17,278 nucleotides of DNA from Carex sylvatica (taxonomy: Eukaryota; Streptophyta; Magnoliopsida; Poales; Cyperaceae). Below the pieces are notes generated by a model. That model had not been told where the DNA came from. It worked only from the letters and a program-made list of their open reading frames with translations, and did not search any database. The position numbers were made by a program, and so were the translations under genes. The DNA is taken from positions 1 through 17,278 of the forward strand of contig CAXKVR010000450.1 of NCBI GenBank assembly GCA_964058845.1, read 5' to 3'. Of the stretch, positions 7,416 to 16,381 are shown piece by piece; position 1 is the stretch's first letter; each line of letters starts with the position of its first letter.

Positions 7416-9146
7416 ACTGCTACTGAAGACATTCTAATTGATGACAACGTTGTTGATGATGTAGTTGAACCAAACGATATAACATTAAGAAGGTCTACCC
7501 GTGAACGGAGATCAGCTATATCTAACGATTATTTGGTTTATCTACAAGAATCTGAAATTGATTCTGCAATTGATGATCCGGTTTCATACAAGAAAGCTAT
7601 TGAATGTGAAGAATCCGATAAATGGATTGCTGCCATGAAAGATGAGTTAAAATCTATAGAACAAAATCAAGTCTGGGATCTCGTCAAATTGCCTCACGAT
7701 TCCAAGCAAGTTGGATGTAAATGGATCTTTAAGATCAAACGTGACTCAAAAGGCAAAATTGAACGATATAAAGCTAGACTGGTTGCCAAAGGTTTCACTC
7801 AAAAAGACGGCATTGATTATAACGAGACATTTTCGCCCGTCTCTAAGAAAGATTCTTTGCGTATCATCATGGCTTTAGTGGCTCATTACGATCTTGAGTT
7901 ACACCAAATGGACGTTAAAACTGCTTTTCTGAACGGAGAACTCGAAGAGGAAGTCTACATGGCTCAGCCCGAGGGCTTTTCAATTGGGGGAAAGGATATG
8001 GTTTGCAAATTGAAAAGGTCGATATATGGGCTGAAACAAGCATCACGGCAATGGTATCTCAAGTTCAATGATGTGATTACTTCTTTTGGTTTTAAGAAAA
8101 ACATTGTTGATCGTTGTATATACTTGAAGGTCAGTGGGAGTAAGATAATGTTTCTAGTTCTATATGTTGATGATATTTTACTTGCGACTAACGATCTTGG
8201 TATGATGAAAAACACCAAGAATTTTCTCTCGAAGAATTTCGAAATGAAAGATATGGGCGAGGCAAACTATGTGATAGGAATAGAAATATTTCGTGATCGA
8301 TCACAAGGTTTGTTAGGTTTGTCTCAGAAAATATATATTAACAAGATTCTCGAGAGATTTAAGATGGAGAAATGTTCGGCTGGTAAGGTACCGATTCAGA
8401 AAGGGGATAAATTTGGTTTATATCAATGTCCTAAAAATGAATTGGAAAAGGAAGAAATGAATAATATTCCTTATGCTTCCATTGTGGGTAGTTTAATGTA
8501 TGCACAGACTTGTACAAGACCAGATATCAGTTTTGCTGTAGGAATGCTTGGACGTTATCAAAGCAATCCTGGAATAGAACATTGGAAGGCAGCAAAGAAA
8601 GTTTTACGATATCTTCAAGGTACTAAAGATCACATGTTGACGTATAGAAGATCAAACTATTTAGAGACAGTCGGTTATTCAGATTCAGACTATGCCGGGT
8701 GTTGTGATACACGAAAATCCACTTGCGGATATGTGTATCTTCTAGCTGGCGGAGCAATCTCATGGAAAAGTGTGAAGCAGACGGTAATCGCTGCATCCAC
8801 TATGGAAGCCGAGTTCGTGGCATGTTTTGAAGCCATGGTACAAGGACTATGGCTGCGGAAGTTTATTTCAGGACTTGGAATTGTCGACAGTATTGCCAAG
8901 CCGCTGAAAATTTATTGTGATAATTCTGCAGCAGTCTTCTTCAGCAAAAACGACAAGTACTCTAAAGGTGCCAAACACATGGAGATTAAGTACTTTGCCG
9001 TGAAAGAAGAAGTAAAGAAACAAACAATAACAATACAGCATATAAGCACAGAGATGATGATCGCTGATCCTTTGACGAAAGGATTACCACCCAAGATATT
9101 TCATGAACATGTCAAAAGAATGGGAATAGTTATCTGTGATAAATAA
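7416..9146 (+). CDS. pol: Copia polyprotein part 2: reverse transcriptase and RNase H
   Basis: This is the same frame as part 1, separated only by the TAA at 7413. It opens with an acidic linker and the RRSTRERR block that normally precedes copia RT. RT has WKWIFKIK-like and DVKTAFLNG motifs (Asp at 7911), then SIYGLKQASRQWY, and the YVDD active site at 8163-8174. RNase H follows: YSDSDYAG (Asp 8688), the TMEAEF block at about 8799-8816, and YCDN (Asp 8919). The stop is TAA 9144-9146. All key residues are present and I see no other break over 576 codons. The first Met is at 7533, but independent initiation there is unlikely. It converts genomic RNA to cDNA inside the particle. Confidence 0.94.
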   Translation, partial: TATEDILIDDNVVDDVVEPNDITLRRSTRERRSAISNDYLVYLQESEIDSAIDDPVSYKKAIECEESDKWIAAMKDELKSIEQNQVWDLVKLPHDSKQVGCKWIFKIKRDSKGKIERYKARLVAKGFTQKDGIDYNETFSPVSKKDSLRIIMALVAHYDLELHQMDVKTAFLNGELEEEVYMAQPEGFSIGGKDMVCKLKRSIYGLKQASRQWYLKFNDVITSFGFKKNIVDRCIYLKVSGSKIMFLVLYVDDILLATNDLGMMKNTKNFLSKNFEMKDMGEANYVIGIEIFRDRSQGLLGLSQKIYINKILERFKMEKCSAGKVPIQKGDKFGLYQCPKNELEKEEMNNIPYASIVGSLMYAQTCTRPDISFAVGMLGRYQSNPGIEHWKAAKKVLRYLQGTKDHMLTYRRSNYLETVGYSDSDYAGCCDTRKSTCGYVYLLAGGAISWKSVKQTVIAASTMEAEFVACFEAMVQGLWLRKFISGLGIVDSIAKPLKIYCDNSAAVFFSKNDKYSKGAKHMEIKYFAVKEEVKKQTITIQHISTEMMIADPLTKGLPPKIFHEHVKRMGIVICDK

Positions 9147-9520
9147 TTGTTGTAATTAAACATATATTATAGATGAATGATTATTTATGATATTATTATT
9201 GATTGATTGTTTCAAATACAATTCCTATTTATTTAAGAATATATATATATTATTGTTTTCTATTAATAGGAATTTGTCTATATAAATTAGACAATTAACG
9301 TGGATCCTAAAGTATACCATTATGGTTTATATTAAGTTAGAATTAATAGTGTAGTACATGGAAGGAAGTTAGTAACAAATACTATTAACAACCGCCATGA
9401 CTCGTATTAATTTTACTTAAATATAAATATTATGATTTTAGAATTTATGAAATATAAAGACATACAATATTATTGTGCACCTTATGAACATTGTAATGTC
9501 ATAAAGTTTTATAATGGACC
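9147..9520 (+). other. Noncoding spacer between pol and 3' LTR
   Basis: About 375 bp of AT-rich sequence with TA runs at 9239-9252. I see no envelope-like ORF and no other gene. A 3' untranslated spacer is usual in copia elements. Confidence 0.7.
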
Positions 9521-9531
9521 AAGTGGGAGAA
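9521..9531 (+). promoter_or_regulatory. Polypurine tract
   Basis: AAGTGGGAGAA directly abuts the TGTAAG start of the 3' LTR. This is the standard copia-type primer for plus-strand DNA synthesis, left uncut by RNase H. Confidence 0.9.
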
Positions 9532-10301
9532 TGTAAGAAAATTATGTGGCCCAAAATAAAACTAATGGGCTGATTTTATTTGGCTTGATTAAATGGCGTA
9601 ATTAAATGACCTTTTAATTTAATAGGCGCTATCATCTGACTTGTTAAAAGATGCTTAAATAAAAGATGGAGCAAGTCAACAGATGCATTGACCAATGCAT
9701 AGTTGATTAAATAACAGATCAAATAAAGGGTGCATTGATAATTGGCTGGATTCATTGCATAGCAATTAAAAAGGCGCTATTAAAGGATGTATACTGATAG
9801 GCGCTATTAAAGGATGCATACTGATATGTAACGCAAGATACAGTGTATCTTATAACCGACGTGTATATCATAACCGACGTAATTTCTAAGATATCTATCC
9901 TTTCGCTGCGCACTGGCTGTGTTAATTCATCTCCCTATAAATATTGCTTCAATGACAGGCAATTAAAAACACGAGAAAAATTCTAATAGTAAGGTTGATC
10001 CTCTCTTCATCGATATTTCATAAAGAATAAGTTGTCATTGCTTGGAAAGAGAAAGAGGAGAGAAATCGCTTTACGGTTCTTCTGACGGTTTGCGAAGAAC
10101 GTTTCAAGTATTGTTCTGCAGATTACTATGGAGAAAGGTATGTAATCTATTTGATTGATTTAAACGTGGAGACTTTGATTTCTAAGATCTTTGATTTGCT
10201 TTTGATGATTTTAATTCCGCTATCGAAACTTTAAAGATGATTAGTTGTACTAATGATAATGATTGTGTCTAAGTAGTTGAGCACGATAACGAATACTTAC
10301 A
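9532..10301 (+). repeat. 3' long terminal repeat
   Basis: The 770-bp copy of the 5' LTR, with the same TATA box (9936-9943), tandem 27-bp units (9772-9825) and ACCGAC pair (9855-9860, 9873-9878). It also repeats the start codon plus splice donor (ATG at 10128). At 10234 it has A where the 5' LTR has C, which destroys the TTTACAG acceptor-like site. It could drive transcription outward into 10302 onward. Confidence 0.96.
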
Positions 10302-10306
10302 ATACT
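10302..10306 (+). repeat. Target site duplication, right copy (ATACT)
   Basis: The right partner of ATACT at 3606-3610. Before insertion the site would have read CATATACTACCTACCC. Confidence 0.9.
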
Positions 10307-10366
10307 ACCTACCCATCATTCCAAGTTGTATCCCCAATCCATCTGAGATATAGAAGTCACAGTGAC

Positions 10367-10765
10367 GAGTCTGGCTAGTATAACATCAGTGTCATTTCAG
10401 CCTATATAACGTCAACTTCAAAATCTATCGAATCGACTTTAAACGATAAATTCAAACCATTCAAACTGATCTACTTCATTAGTTGTGCGTTTACATCAAA
10501 ATTTAAAATTTTTTAAATTTATTTAGTATCAAGTCAAGCGGTTAAATGTGTGAGTTTTTAAATTAATTTTAATACATTCATTTTTTCAACATTTTCACCG
10601 CTTGATTTGATACTAAAATGACTTTAAAATATAAAAAAAAACTGCATGTAAATATATCACTCATAAAGTACATTGGTTTGAACGGTTTGGATTAGTCATT
10701 TGAAGTTTATTCAATCGATTTTGAAATTAGTGTCATATAACACCGATATCATACTAGTCAGACTC
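10367..10765. mobile_element. Foldback MITE-like element, about 399 bp
   Basis: The ends are inverted copies: GAGTCTGGCTAGTAT (10367-10381) against ATACTAGTCAGACTC (10751-10765), 14 of 15 matching. The similarity continues inward imperfectly for over 100 bp; for example, the TTCAAAATC-TATCGAAT block on the left has an inverted counterpart near 10700. An inner pair, TTAGTATCAAGTCAAGCGGT (10523-10542) with ACCGCTTGATTTGATACTAA (10597-10616), matches 19 of 20, so the whole element can fold back. It has no coding capacity. I could not identify a convincing target duplication, so the superfamily is open. Confidence 0.7.
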
Positions 10766-11167
10766 CACAAGGACATATTAAACTATTACAGAAAAGCAAA
10801 GAGAAATATTTCTCTACAAAATTCAACTTAAGGAACATGACCTTTAATTTAAAATTCTTCTATGTAAAGTTACTTATTTGTTAAGTTTGACAGCAAGCTG
10901 TAACAAAATCTAGTCAAAAGAATACTAAATTCTATAAACATTAATTTAACATCCACAATGATCATTTTTGAGATAACATTCATTGACATTAAGCAACCCT
11001 TAAGTTCGGAAAATAAAGACTAGTACACGCACAATGAGAGTATTTCTATATAATCCAAAGCTAAAAAAAACGTCATACTCCAAGAATAAAAGAAAGGGAA
11101 AGTAATGTAAGAAGAAGCGGCCAACTGGACCAAGTTCCCTTTACACTTATCTTAAAATATATTGATG
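10766..11167. other. Intergenic, no gene seen
   Basis: AT-rich sequence downstream (3' side) of the minus-strand F-box pseudogene. It probably includes that gene's former 3' flank. I see no ORF with a recognisable domain and no terminal repeats. Confidence 0.5.
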
Positions 11168-12195
11168 TCAGATATGGTTTAAAGTAGGTATAAACCAAGC
11201 AATGGGGTTTTCCCGATTGAAAGGGGTATAGATAAGTATTGTTTCACCATTCTCAATATCATACATATTGATCACATATTGACAGAAATGTACCCTATTT
11301 ATGAAATAGATGCAGTTTCCTTTGAACTCAGGAAAATCACTCGCTACGAGACAGAAACCAAGGCCAAAACCACGACCAAAACCAAGAGAAAAATCAAAGA
11401 ACAATATTTGGTCTCCAATACTGCTAAGCTTGATCCAACAAGGATTCCCTTTTCCATTGCCAAATTCGAGACGGTGAATATAAAATTTGTAATCTATCCA
11501 CTCATAAGATTGATTATACAATCAAAATATCTCCACAAGACTCTACAAGGTAAGGACCTCAAAAGGACATCTTGGAAAAAATTTCATATTTAGGTGGTTG
11601 CATGACATAGAGCTCTTTACAGCTACTAGTATCCATAATTGTTGTAACCCATGTACAAATCTCAAGCCTGAAAAGCAAACCCTGAAAATAGTAAGAGCGG
11701 TATTGACACTCGTATCCAGGTCCAATGATGTCCCACCTGTCATCACCAAGTTTACAGCCAACAGAAATATCATAATCAGCAAGCATATAGTTGTCACTTT
11801 GAAAACTCAAAGGACTAAACCTAGCGAAATTTTCTGGAAACATATTTGGATCAAGATCACGTAGCACAGGGAGAGGAACCTCACTATGGAAGGAGATTCA
11901 GCAGAGAGAAGCTATCAACATTACCTTCTCGGCCAGTGAGCAAGTAACCACCAGCAGATCTAAAGAGGCTCTTGCCAGAGGAGCAGCGAGTACGAATGGT
12001 GTATACTTTGTTGAAAGCCATGGAGTAGAACTCCAGATCGGGCCCGTCGTTATTCCTAAGGATCCAAGAGAATTGTGGGGGCAGATCGGCCATGGAGGAA
12101 GAGAGACGCCAAGGCTTGCAAACTGCTCGGGATCGGACGAAATCGTAGATATTGGGGAGCTTTACCAAGATGAGAGGGAGAAGTTCTGGCGGAAG
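11168..12195 (-). pseudogene. F-box/DUF295 (SKIP23-like) protein pseudogene
   Basis: On the minus strand the reading begins at 12195 with LPPELLPLILVKLPN, followed by FVRSRAVCKPWR: an F-box that would bind SKP1 in an SCF ubiquitin ligase. The C-terminal half matches the DUF295 (KIB-type) region: GPYLVESCGDILIV, then KLSSIGDQILF, ASDFPEFKGNCIYF, NMYDIENGE and a final AWFIPTL. There is no start codon; codons upstream reach TAA inside a telomere-like palindrome. The frame breaks by one base near 11885-11900, has TGA at 11561-11559, and breaks again by one extra base near 11520-11530. A Gly-Phe-rich stretch (GFGRGFGLGF, near 11360-11390) looks like a small slippage insertion. Total homology is about 340 codons, close to the family's usual 350-400. 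It is a dead copy of a plant-specific gene family that expands readily. Confidence 0.8.
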
Positions 12196-12196
12196 G

Positions 12197-12254
12197 TTTA
12201 GGGTTTAGGGTATACTGATTTCAATTTCCAAATCAGTATACCCTAAACCCTAAA
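12197..12254. repeat. Perfect 25-bp palindrome with telomere-type repeats
   Basis: Arms 12197-12221 and 12230-12254 are exact reverse complements around an 8-base loop (CAATTTCC). Each arm carries two copies of TTTAGGG (or CCCTAAA) followed by TATACTGATTT. The motif AAACCCTAAA is also the plant telo-box found near start sites of many growth-related genes. The palindrome sits exactly where the F-box gene should have its start codon. Confidence 0.9.
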
Positions 12255-12383
12255 TGGATGAAGCTTTACCAGTATGAATTTATACTGATGCTGTTTTATC
12301 AGTTAACTCAAGTTTTTTATAAACTGTAATGTTTGGACTCAGCAAGCACAGGTGTCAAGATGTTTGGTATACTGATTTCAATT
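12209..12383 (+). repeat. 18-bp direct repeat GGTATACTGATTTCAATT
   Basis: GGTATACTGATTTCAATT occurs at 12209-12226 and again exactly at 12366-12383. Related TATACTGATG is at 12281 and an inverted form is at about 12662-12676. The repeats tie the palindrome to the rearranged UCP segment beside it. Confidence 0.75.
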
Positions 12384-12680
12384 GCCTCATTCTTTGTCTT
12401 CTTCATCATACTGTGGTACCTTGTGGTGGAAGCAAAAGGGCTTAGAGCAAAGTATTCTTAATTTCACCTGTACAATGCAACACCCGTAAAAAAAAATTGT
12501 CAATAGTATACCAATTTTGTGATAGGCTAATAGCAGCATATGCATAAAAATATACCACATCAATAGGAGAACCTACGCAGACAGCAAAGAACACAGCACC
12601 TAATCCAGCCAAAAGATGAGTCCAAACATTACAGTTTATAAAAAAGTTAACTGATAAATCAGCATCAGTATTGAAATTTG
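12277..12680. repeat. Inverted repeat pair, about 60-65 bp arms
   Basis: The left arm 12277-12341 and right arm 12617-12676 are reverse complements apart from a 5-base insertion (TCAAG) in the left arm, one A/T mismatch and a small gap. They share blocks such as TTTTTTATAAACTGTAATG and TGTTTGGACTCA. The right arm lies inside the UCP homology, so the left arm is an inverted duplicate of UCP-derived sequence. The spacer is about 275 bp. A minus- or plus-strand transcript through it would form a long hairpin. Confidence 0.8.
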
Positions 12681-12773
12681 TTTCATTTAATCAAATAGCT
12701 GGCCAATTCTGCAGCATTTACTATGATATTCCGAGCATTGTTAAAGCCCAGTCCATAGAGCCCCCAATCCTTC
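12440..12773 (-). pseudogene. Mitochondrial uncoupling protein (UCP) gene fragment
   Basis: Minus-strand exons match a plant UCP, an inner-membrane proton/anion carrier of the mitochondrial carrier family. After an acceptor TTTCAG (12780-12774) comes EGLGALWTGL, then a loss of about five bases, then NNARNIIVNAAELASY in a shifted frame, then a stop. A degenerate stretch leads to THLLAGLGAVFFAVCVGSPIDV (12621-12556), which includes the carrier signature P-x-D-x-x. It ends at GATGTG|GTATAT. An 88-bp intron-like gap ends TACAG at 12468, and the next bases read VKLRI, close to the VKSRM that follows in UCPs. Homology fades after about 12440. The N-terminal carrier repeat is absent. Retained introns indicate a genomic fragment and not a processed copy. 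Confidence 0.75.
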
Positions 12774-13050
12774 CTGAAATTAATATAAAAATTCAAAGAT
12801 AGACAACAAACTTTGAAATAGCTAAAATCTGGAAGTTGTTTGTACCAGCTAAAATCTTCAACCTACCAGTTGCTAGATGATAACAAAACCCTTAAGGTAA
12901 AAACTGTACAAAACATCAATAGCAACCAACTATCAAAAGAATTGGCAAAAATTCAAAATTCAGTTTTTGTGGTGAGAGCGGTTCAGCGCGAATCCAAACA
13001 GACGGAAAGAAAGAGAGCAACAGAGGAAGGGAGAGGATCTGAAATCATAC

Positions 13051-13076
13051 CTTTTGATGCCGGGGAGAGAGAGCAT
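13051..13076 (-). other. Possible upstream exon with splice donor
   Basis: Minus-strand ATG at 13076 opens MLSLPGIK and runs into AAAAG|GTATGA, a good plant donor (GT at 13050-13049). CT-rich 5'UTR-like sequence lies upstream. Splicing to the UCP acceptor at 12774 would give a 38-residue frame ending at TGA 12685-12683 and would bypass the UCP frameshift. Its protein similarity to a known N-terminus is not evident. It may be a coincidence in decayed sequence. Confidence 0.25.
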
Positions 13077-13082
13077 CAGTGC

Positions 13083-14495
13083 TAGAGTGAAGTGGAAGAG
13101 AGGATCCCAAACTCTGTTTTTAGTTTTTTTTTTTTTTTGTTTATTTCGAGTTGCTTCTTGGAATGAAGTTTCATGATTCATTGGTCTTTGAGACTGACTC
13201 TTTTAAGAAGTGTACTTAATCTACTTGGGCTTGTAAGAAATTTATTATGGGCCTCAGAACTTAATCTACATAGGCTTGGTCTGTCATTTTGAGGCCTTGT
13301 AATTTCTGAAGTCTGTTATAAAATAGTAATTCGGTCATAATTGGGCTATATTTTTTTATTTGCAATTTAAAAAATTTCAAAATTGAATTGAAACAGTTGG
13401 TCTGCTTTGATTTTTTTGTTGTTGTTGCTGTTGTGGTTGAGTTTAAGAAAAAATTATTAAATTTTAAAGTTTATTTGTCAGTCAAATAAATGTGTAATAT
13501 AATTAGAGTGAATTATAACACACTGAAATGAGTTACCACAAAAATGACGGTGAAAATGACATGATGTGCCAAGCAGAGTGCTTTTAGCAAGAACAAAATT
13601 TGGATGAGCCAATCCATATATACAAGGAGCATGTATATCATCTATTCCAATTTATTAACTTCAAGAATATAGTCAATTTATTGATCTCAATTCTCAAAAT
13701 TAACTTATAAATTAATTTATTCATTTGACACAAATTAACTTATTTATTTACCCACTTATCATTCAATCAATAAAGCTCACAACCTTTTGCGTCAAAATTG
13801 GTAATTGATAGGTGAACTGATGGATCTCTCTATTGAATTTCGAAGTCTCAAATTGTCATATTTAGGTGGGCCTAGAAGGTTTGATGATATGATCTCTTGT
13901 GAGTAATGATAGATATATAATCATAATTATATTTTTATCAGAAAACCTTCTTATTAATAATAATCATCCGATAAAATTGATAATAATCATTCATATGCGT
14001 ATCTTTTGATATACCAGCCCGAGACTCATTTTTATCTTATTTCTATTCTTTGTTTAAAAAATCTCGATACACTCTAGCATCATTTAGATACTATTTTCAA
14101 AAATTATAAATTTGTCTCTCCTTAAAGAGGTGAGAACATGTGATAATTTGATCTTATACTATTTTGTAGGTAAACCAGAAAAAAAAAATAGTATAAAATT
14201 AAAATTTTCTCAACTGTATTCTATGAAAAAACAACAGAAAAAAAAAAACAAATATCTCAGTTTTTGACTCCCATAGCCACATGTCCATTAGTAGTCGTAA
14301 GATTTATACTCTGCGCAACTTGTGATAATTTATGACGTTCTCATATAATACTATCATTTACTTACAAAAAGTTATGTGACTAATTCTGTATCTATTATTT
14401 TAAAATTCGCAAGTCAACTAGAGAAATTGTATATAAAAAAATAAACTATTAAATCAGATATGCAATATTTACAAAGACATAATAAAACTAAAATT
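13083..14495. other. Intergenic AT-rich DNA, no gene seen
   Basis: Apart from a poly-T run at 13125-13138 and a short GTTGTTGTTGCTGTTGTGG microsatellite-like run near 13420-13440, I see no repeats with boundaries. No ORF here has a recognisable domain. Confidence 0.5.
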
Positions 14496-15236
14496 TTAAT
14501 AGTAGTAGCAAAAAGGAATCCAAATACCAAAATATACCACAACACAGAATCTTAAATTGTGCGATTTTCCATAATAATTTGTATACTTGTACAGTGTACA
14601 TGTCTTCCTCCTAGCTGGAGATTCCCCAAAAATGAAACTCGTGAGCACTAAAATAAACAAGAAAAATCCATATTGTGTCTCAAAAACGAAAAGCAGAAAA
14701 AGGAGAATTTCAAATTGCATGCGCGGTTTCTAGACAACGCGTCTTGGATTGTAACACAAACAAACTGCGCCTGGTCGGTTTGAGAGAGCGAGGCATCATC
14801 TCACTAATTCAATTCGTCTCATCCTCTGCAATCCAATAATTGCACCAATTGTACAATTCAGTATCTTTCAGTCTATCTGTAGTTCTGTACAAATATGCTA
14901 TATGCCTGTCCAAATAATGAATTGTAGGGACAGAGTAAGAGGTTAAATAACAGAGAGACAAACTCGTGTCAATTAATAAATTGTAAATACAGCTGGTCCA
15001 TTGTCAGTATCCGAGCTGGATGCTGATTGCTCCCGCTGCCACACCTCATCTATTTCTTCGGTGCATTGATTATTGTTTTTGTGTCATTTTGTTAATACGT
15101 AGTTGTATTAGGGAAACATGCGTTGACAACCTAAAAGATGATTTGGTGTTGAAATTTGACAAGTAGGATCCAAGTCGCATCTCCGTTCACACCAACGAGT
15201 CGTTTTTCCGACCTGGCTTTTTGTGCAGGTTGGTAA
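14496..15236. other. Intergenic, no supported gene
   Basis: The minus-strand ORF at 14496-14720 is hydrophobic AT-rich sequence with no known domain. The 15108-15425 minus-strand ORF (105 codons) has more balanced composition but I recognise nothing in it. Both are left uncalled. Confidence 0.4.
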
Positions 15237-15301
15237 AGTATAAGTGCGCACCGAGGAGAACAAAATATCACTAGTCAAACTTGGAAGTATGCGCTTATAC
15301 T
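15237..15301. repeat. Imperfect 14-bp inverted repeat
   Basis: AGTATAAGTGCGCA (15237-15250) and TATGCGCTTATACT (15288-15301) pair at 12 of 14 positions around a 37-base loop. The surrounding 15160-15420 segment is richer in CpG than its neighbours, which may mark a fragment of an unidentified repeat. Confidence 0.45.
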
Positions 15302-15430
15302 CGGTAGACGGTACTATAACAGCCATGAAATATGCATTTAAAGTTTTAAACCGAACTTGCCTCGGCTCATTGCGGGTCCGGATTCTCTGAAAATAACTCA
15401 AAATTTCAGTTTGTGTAACGGGCACGAAAA

Positions 15431-15446
15431 TAAGGGGCGGATCCAG
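15431..15446 (+). repeat. hAT/MITE-end-like motif (GGGGCGGATCCAG)
   Basis: TAAGGGGCGGATCCAG resembles the terminal motif (CAGGGGCGGAGCCAG type) common at ends of plant non-autonomous hAT elements. I found no matching opposite end nearby, so it is at most a solo remnant. Confidence 0.3.
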
Positions 15447-16381
15447 TCAGAATAAGGAGTTGTCTCTTCTATAATTTTGAAATTTTAATTTGTAATTAAA
15501 GTTAAATTTAAAATTTACAATCACAATATTTTTTTTAATTTTAATTGCTAATTGAAATTAGAAGTTAGAACACTAAAAATTAGAAGACAAAAATTTGAGA
15601 ATTATAAGCTAAAATATATTTTTTATCTAATATTCAATTAGTTAATGAGTTTGAACATAATTAGCTATTTAAATCATATTCGTTATTTTCGTCTAGATTC
15701 ATTGTTGGATACATTTTTAAAAATCACTCGATAATTAAATTTGTATTCGGACAGTTTGATCTGAATTCAAGCCAATCATATTTGAATTAAAATTTACGGG
15801 ATCTTTTTTATATTTGTATTAAATTTGATCGGCCGGTTCACATTCAAACACAAACTTTGAGGTATTTTAGAGGATTCGAATTCAGGTCATTGCTACAGGT
15901 ATGAAAAAAAAATCAAGAAAAAGCTGGTTGGTACCTACTTCATGAACGTTGACAATAAAATTTCAAGCTAAGATTTTGGATTGTCTCGCTTTCTTTTAAA
16001 CTGAATTCCAATTATAAGTTTATAACTGACCAAGCTAAGTTTTTGACGATACATAGAACTATTATAATATATTAATATTTGCCCCCTACTTTTGGGCAAG
16101 AATAATGAATAAAAAAAATCATGAATTGCGAGCTGAAATGAGGTCGAGCACATAATTAATTAATCAATTATTGTTGAGGGGATCAATAATCAATTCGTCA
16201 ACCAATGAAACGGCGACAAAGATCCTATTAGTCAGGGTATTTCACGAGAACCAATTAAGAGGCTTTAATTAATATCTTTGCATTTCACATTTAAATACTG
16301 ATTAGTACGCTCTTATCAGTAAATGACAGCTCTCTAATTAGAGCGTGTTACATACTTGCATGTGATTATGGCATAGAGAAG
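15447..16381. other. Intergenic AT-rich DNA, no gene seen
   Basis: Composed largely of AATT-type sequence with short local inversions. The minus-strand ORF at 15968-16153 has no domain. I see no RNA gene. Confidence 0.5.

Larger units (their letters stand above)
3611..10301 (+). mobile_element. Complete Ty1/copia LTR retrotransposon, defective coding region
   Basis: A 6,691-bp element with every structural part visible: 770-bp direct LTRs, TGTAAG...CTTACA ends, flanking ATACT duplication, primer binding site at 4383, a polyprotein region and a polypurine tract before the 3' LTR. Domain order is Gag with zinc knuckle, aspartic protease, integrase, reverse transcriptase, RNase H. Integrase before RT defines copia (Pseudoviridae-type) rather than gypsy elements. 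The LTRs differ at 6 of 770 sites, so insertion is recent: about 0.3 My if 1.3e-8 substitutions per site per year is assumed, or about 0.55 My at 7e-9. Even so, the coding region has one frame break and one nonsense codon. This copy therefore probably cannot supply its own proteins, although it could be mobilised in trans because its RNA signals look intact. I do not assign a copia lineage. Confidence 0.97.

Noticed and set aside
5978..9094. Several minus-strand ORFs (for example 7005-7412, 7964-8218, 8912-9094) and plus-strand 7087-7281
   Set aside because: They are shadows of the conserved Gag-Pol frame and lack any domain.
11279..11864. Plus-strand ORFs of 88-104 codons
   Set aside because: They lie antisense to the F-box/DUF295 homology, which has clear family motifs. 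These frames have none.
12327..12470. Plus-strand hydrophobic reading frame (MFGILISIASFFVFFIILWY...) at 12360
   Set aside because: It is the antisense of the minus-strand segment after the UCP intron. It is short, closes within 34 codons, and its hydrophobicity follows from Glu/Asp/Lys codons on the other strand.
15108..15425. Minus-strand 105-codon ORF
   Set aside because: Composition is reasonable but I recognise no family, and an inverted repeat lies inside it. Evidence is too weak to call a gene.
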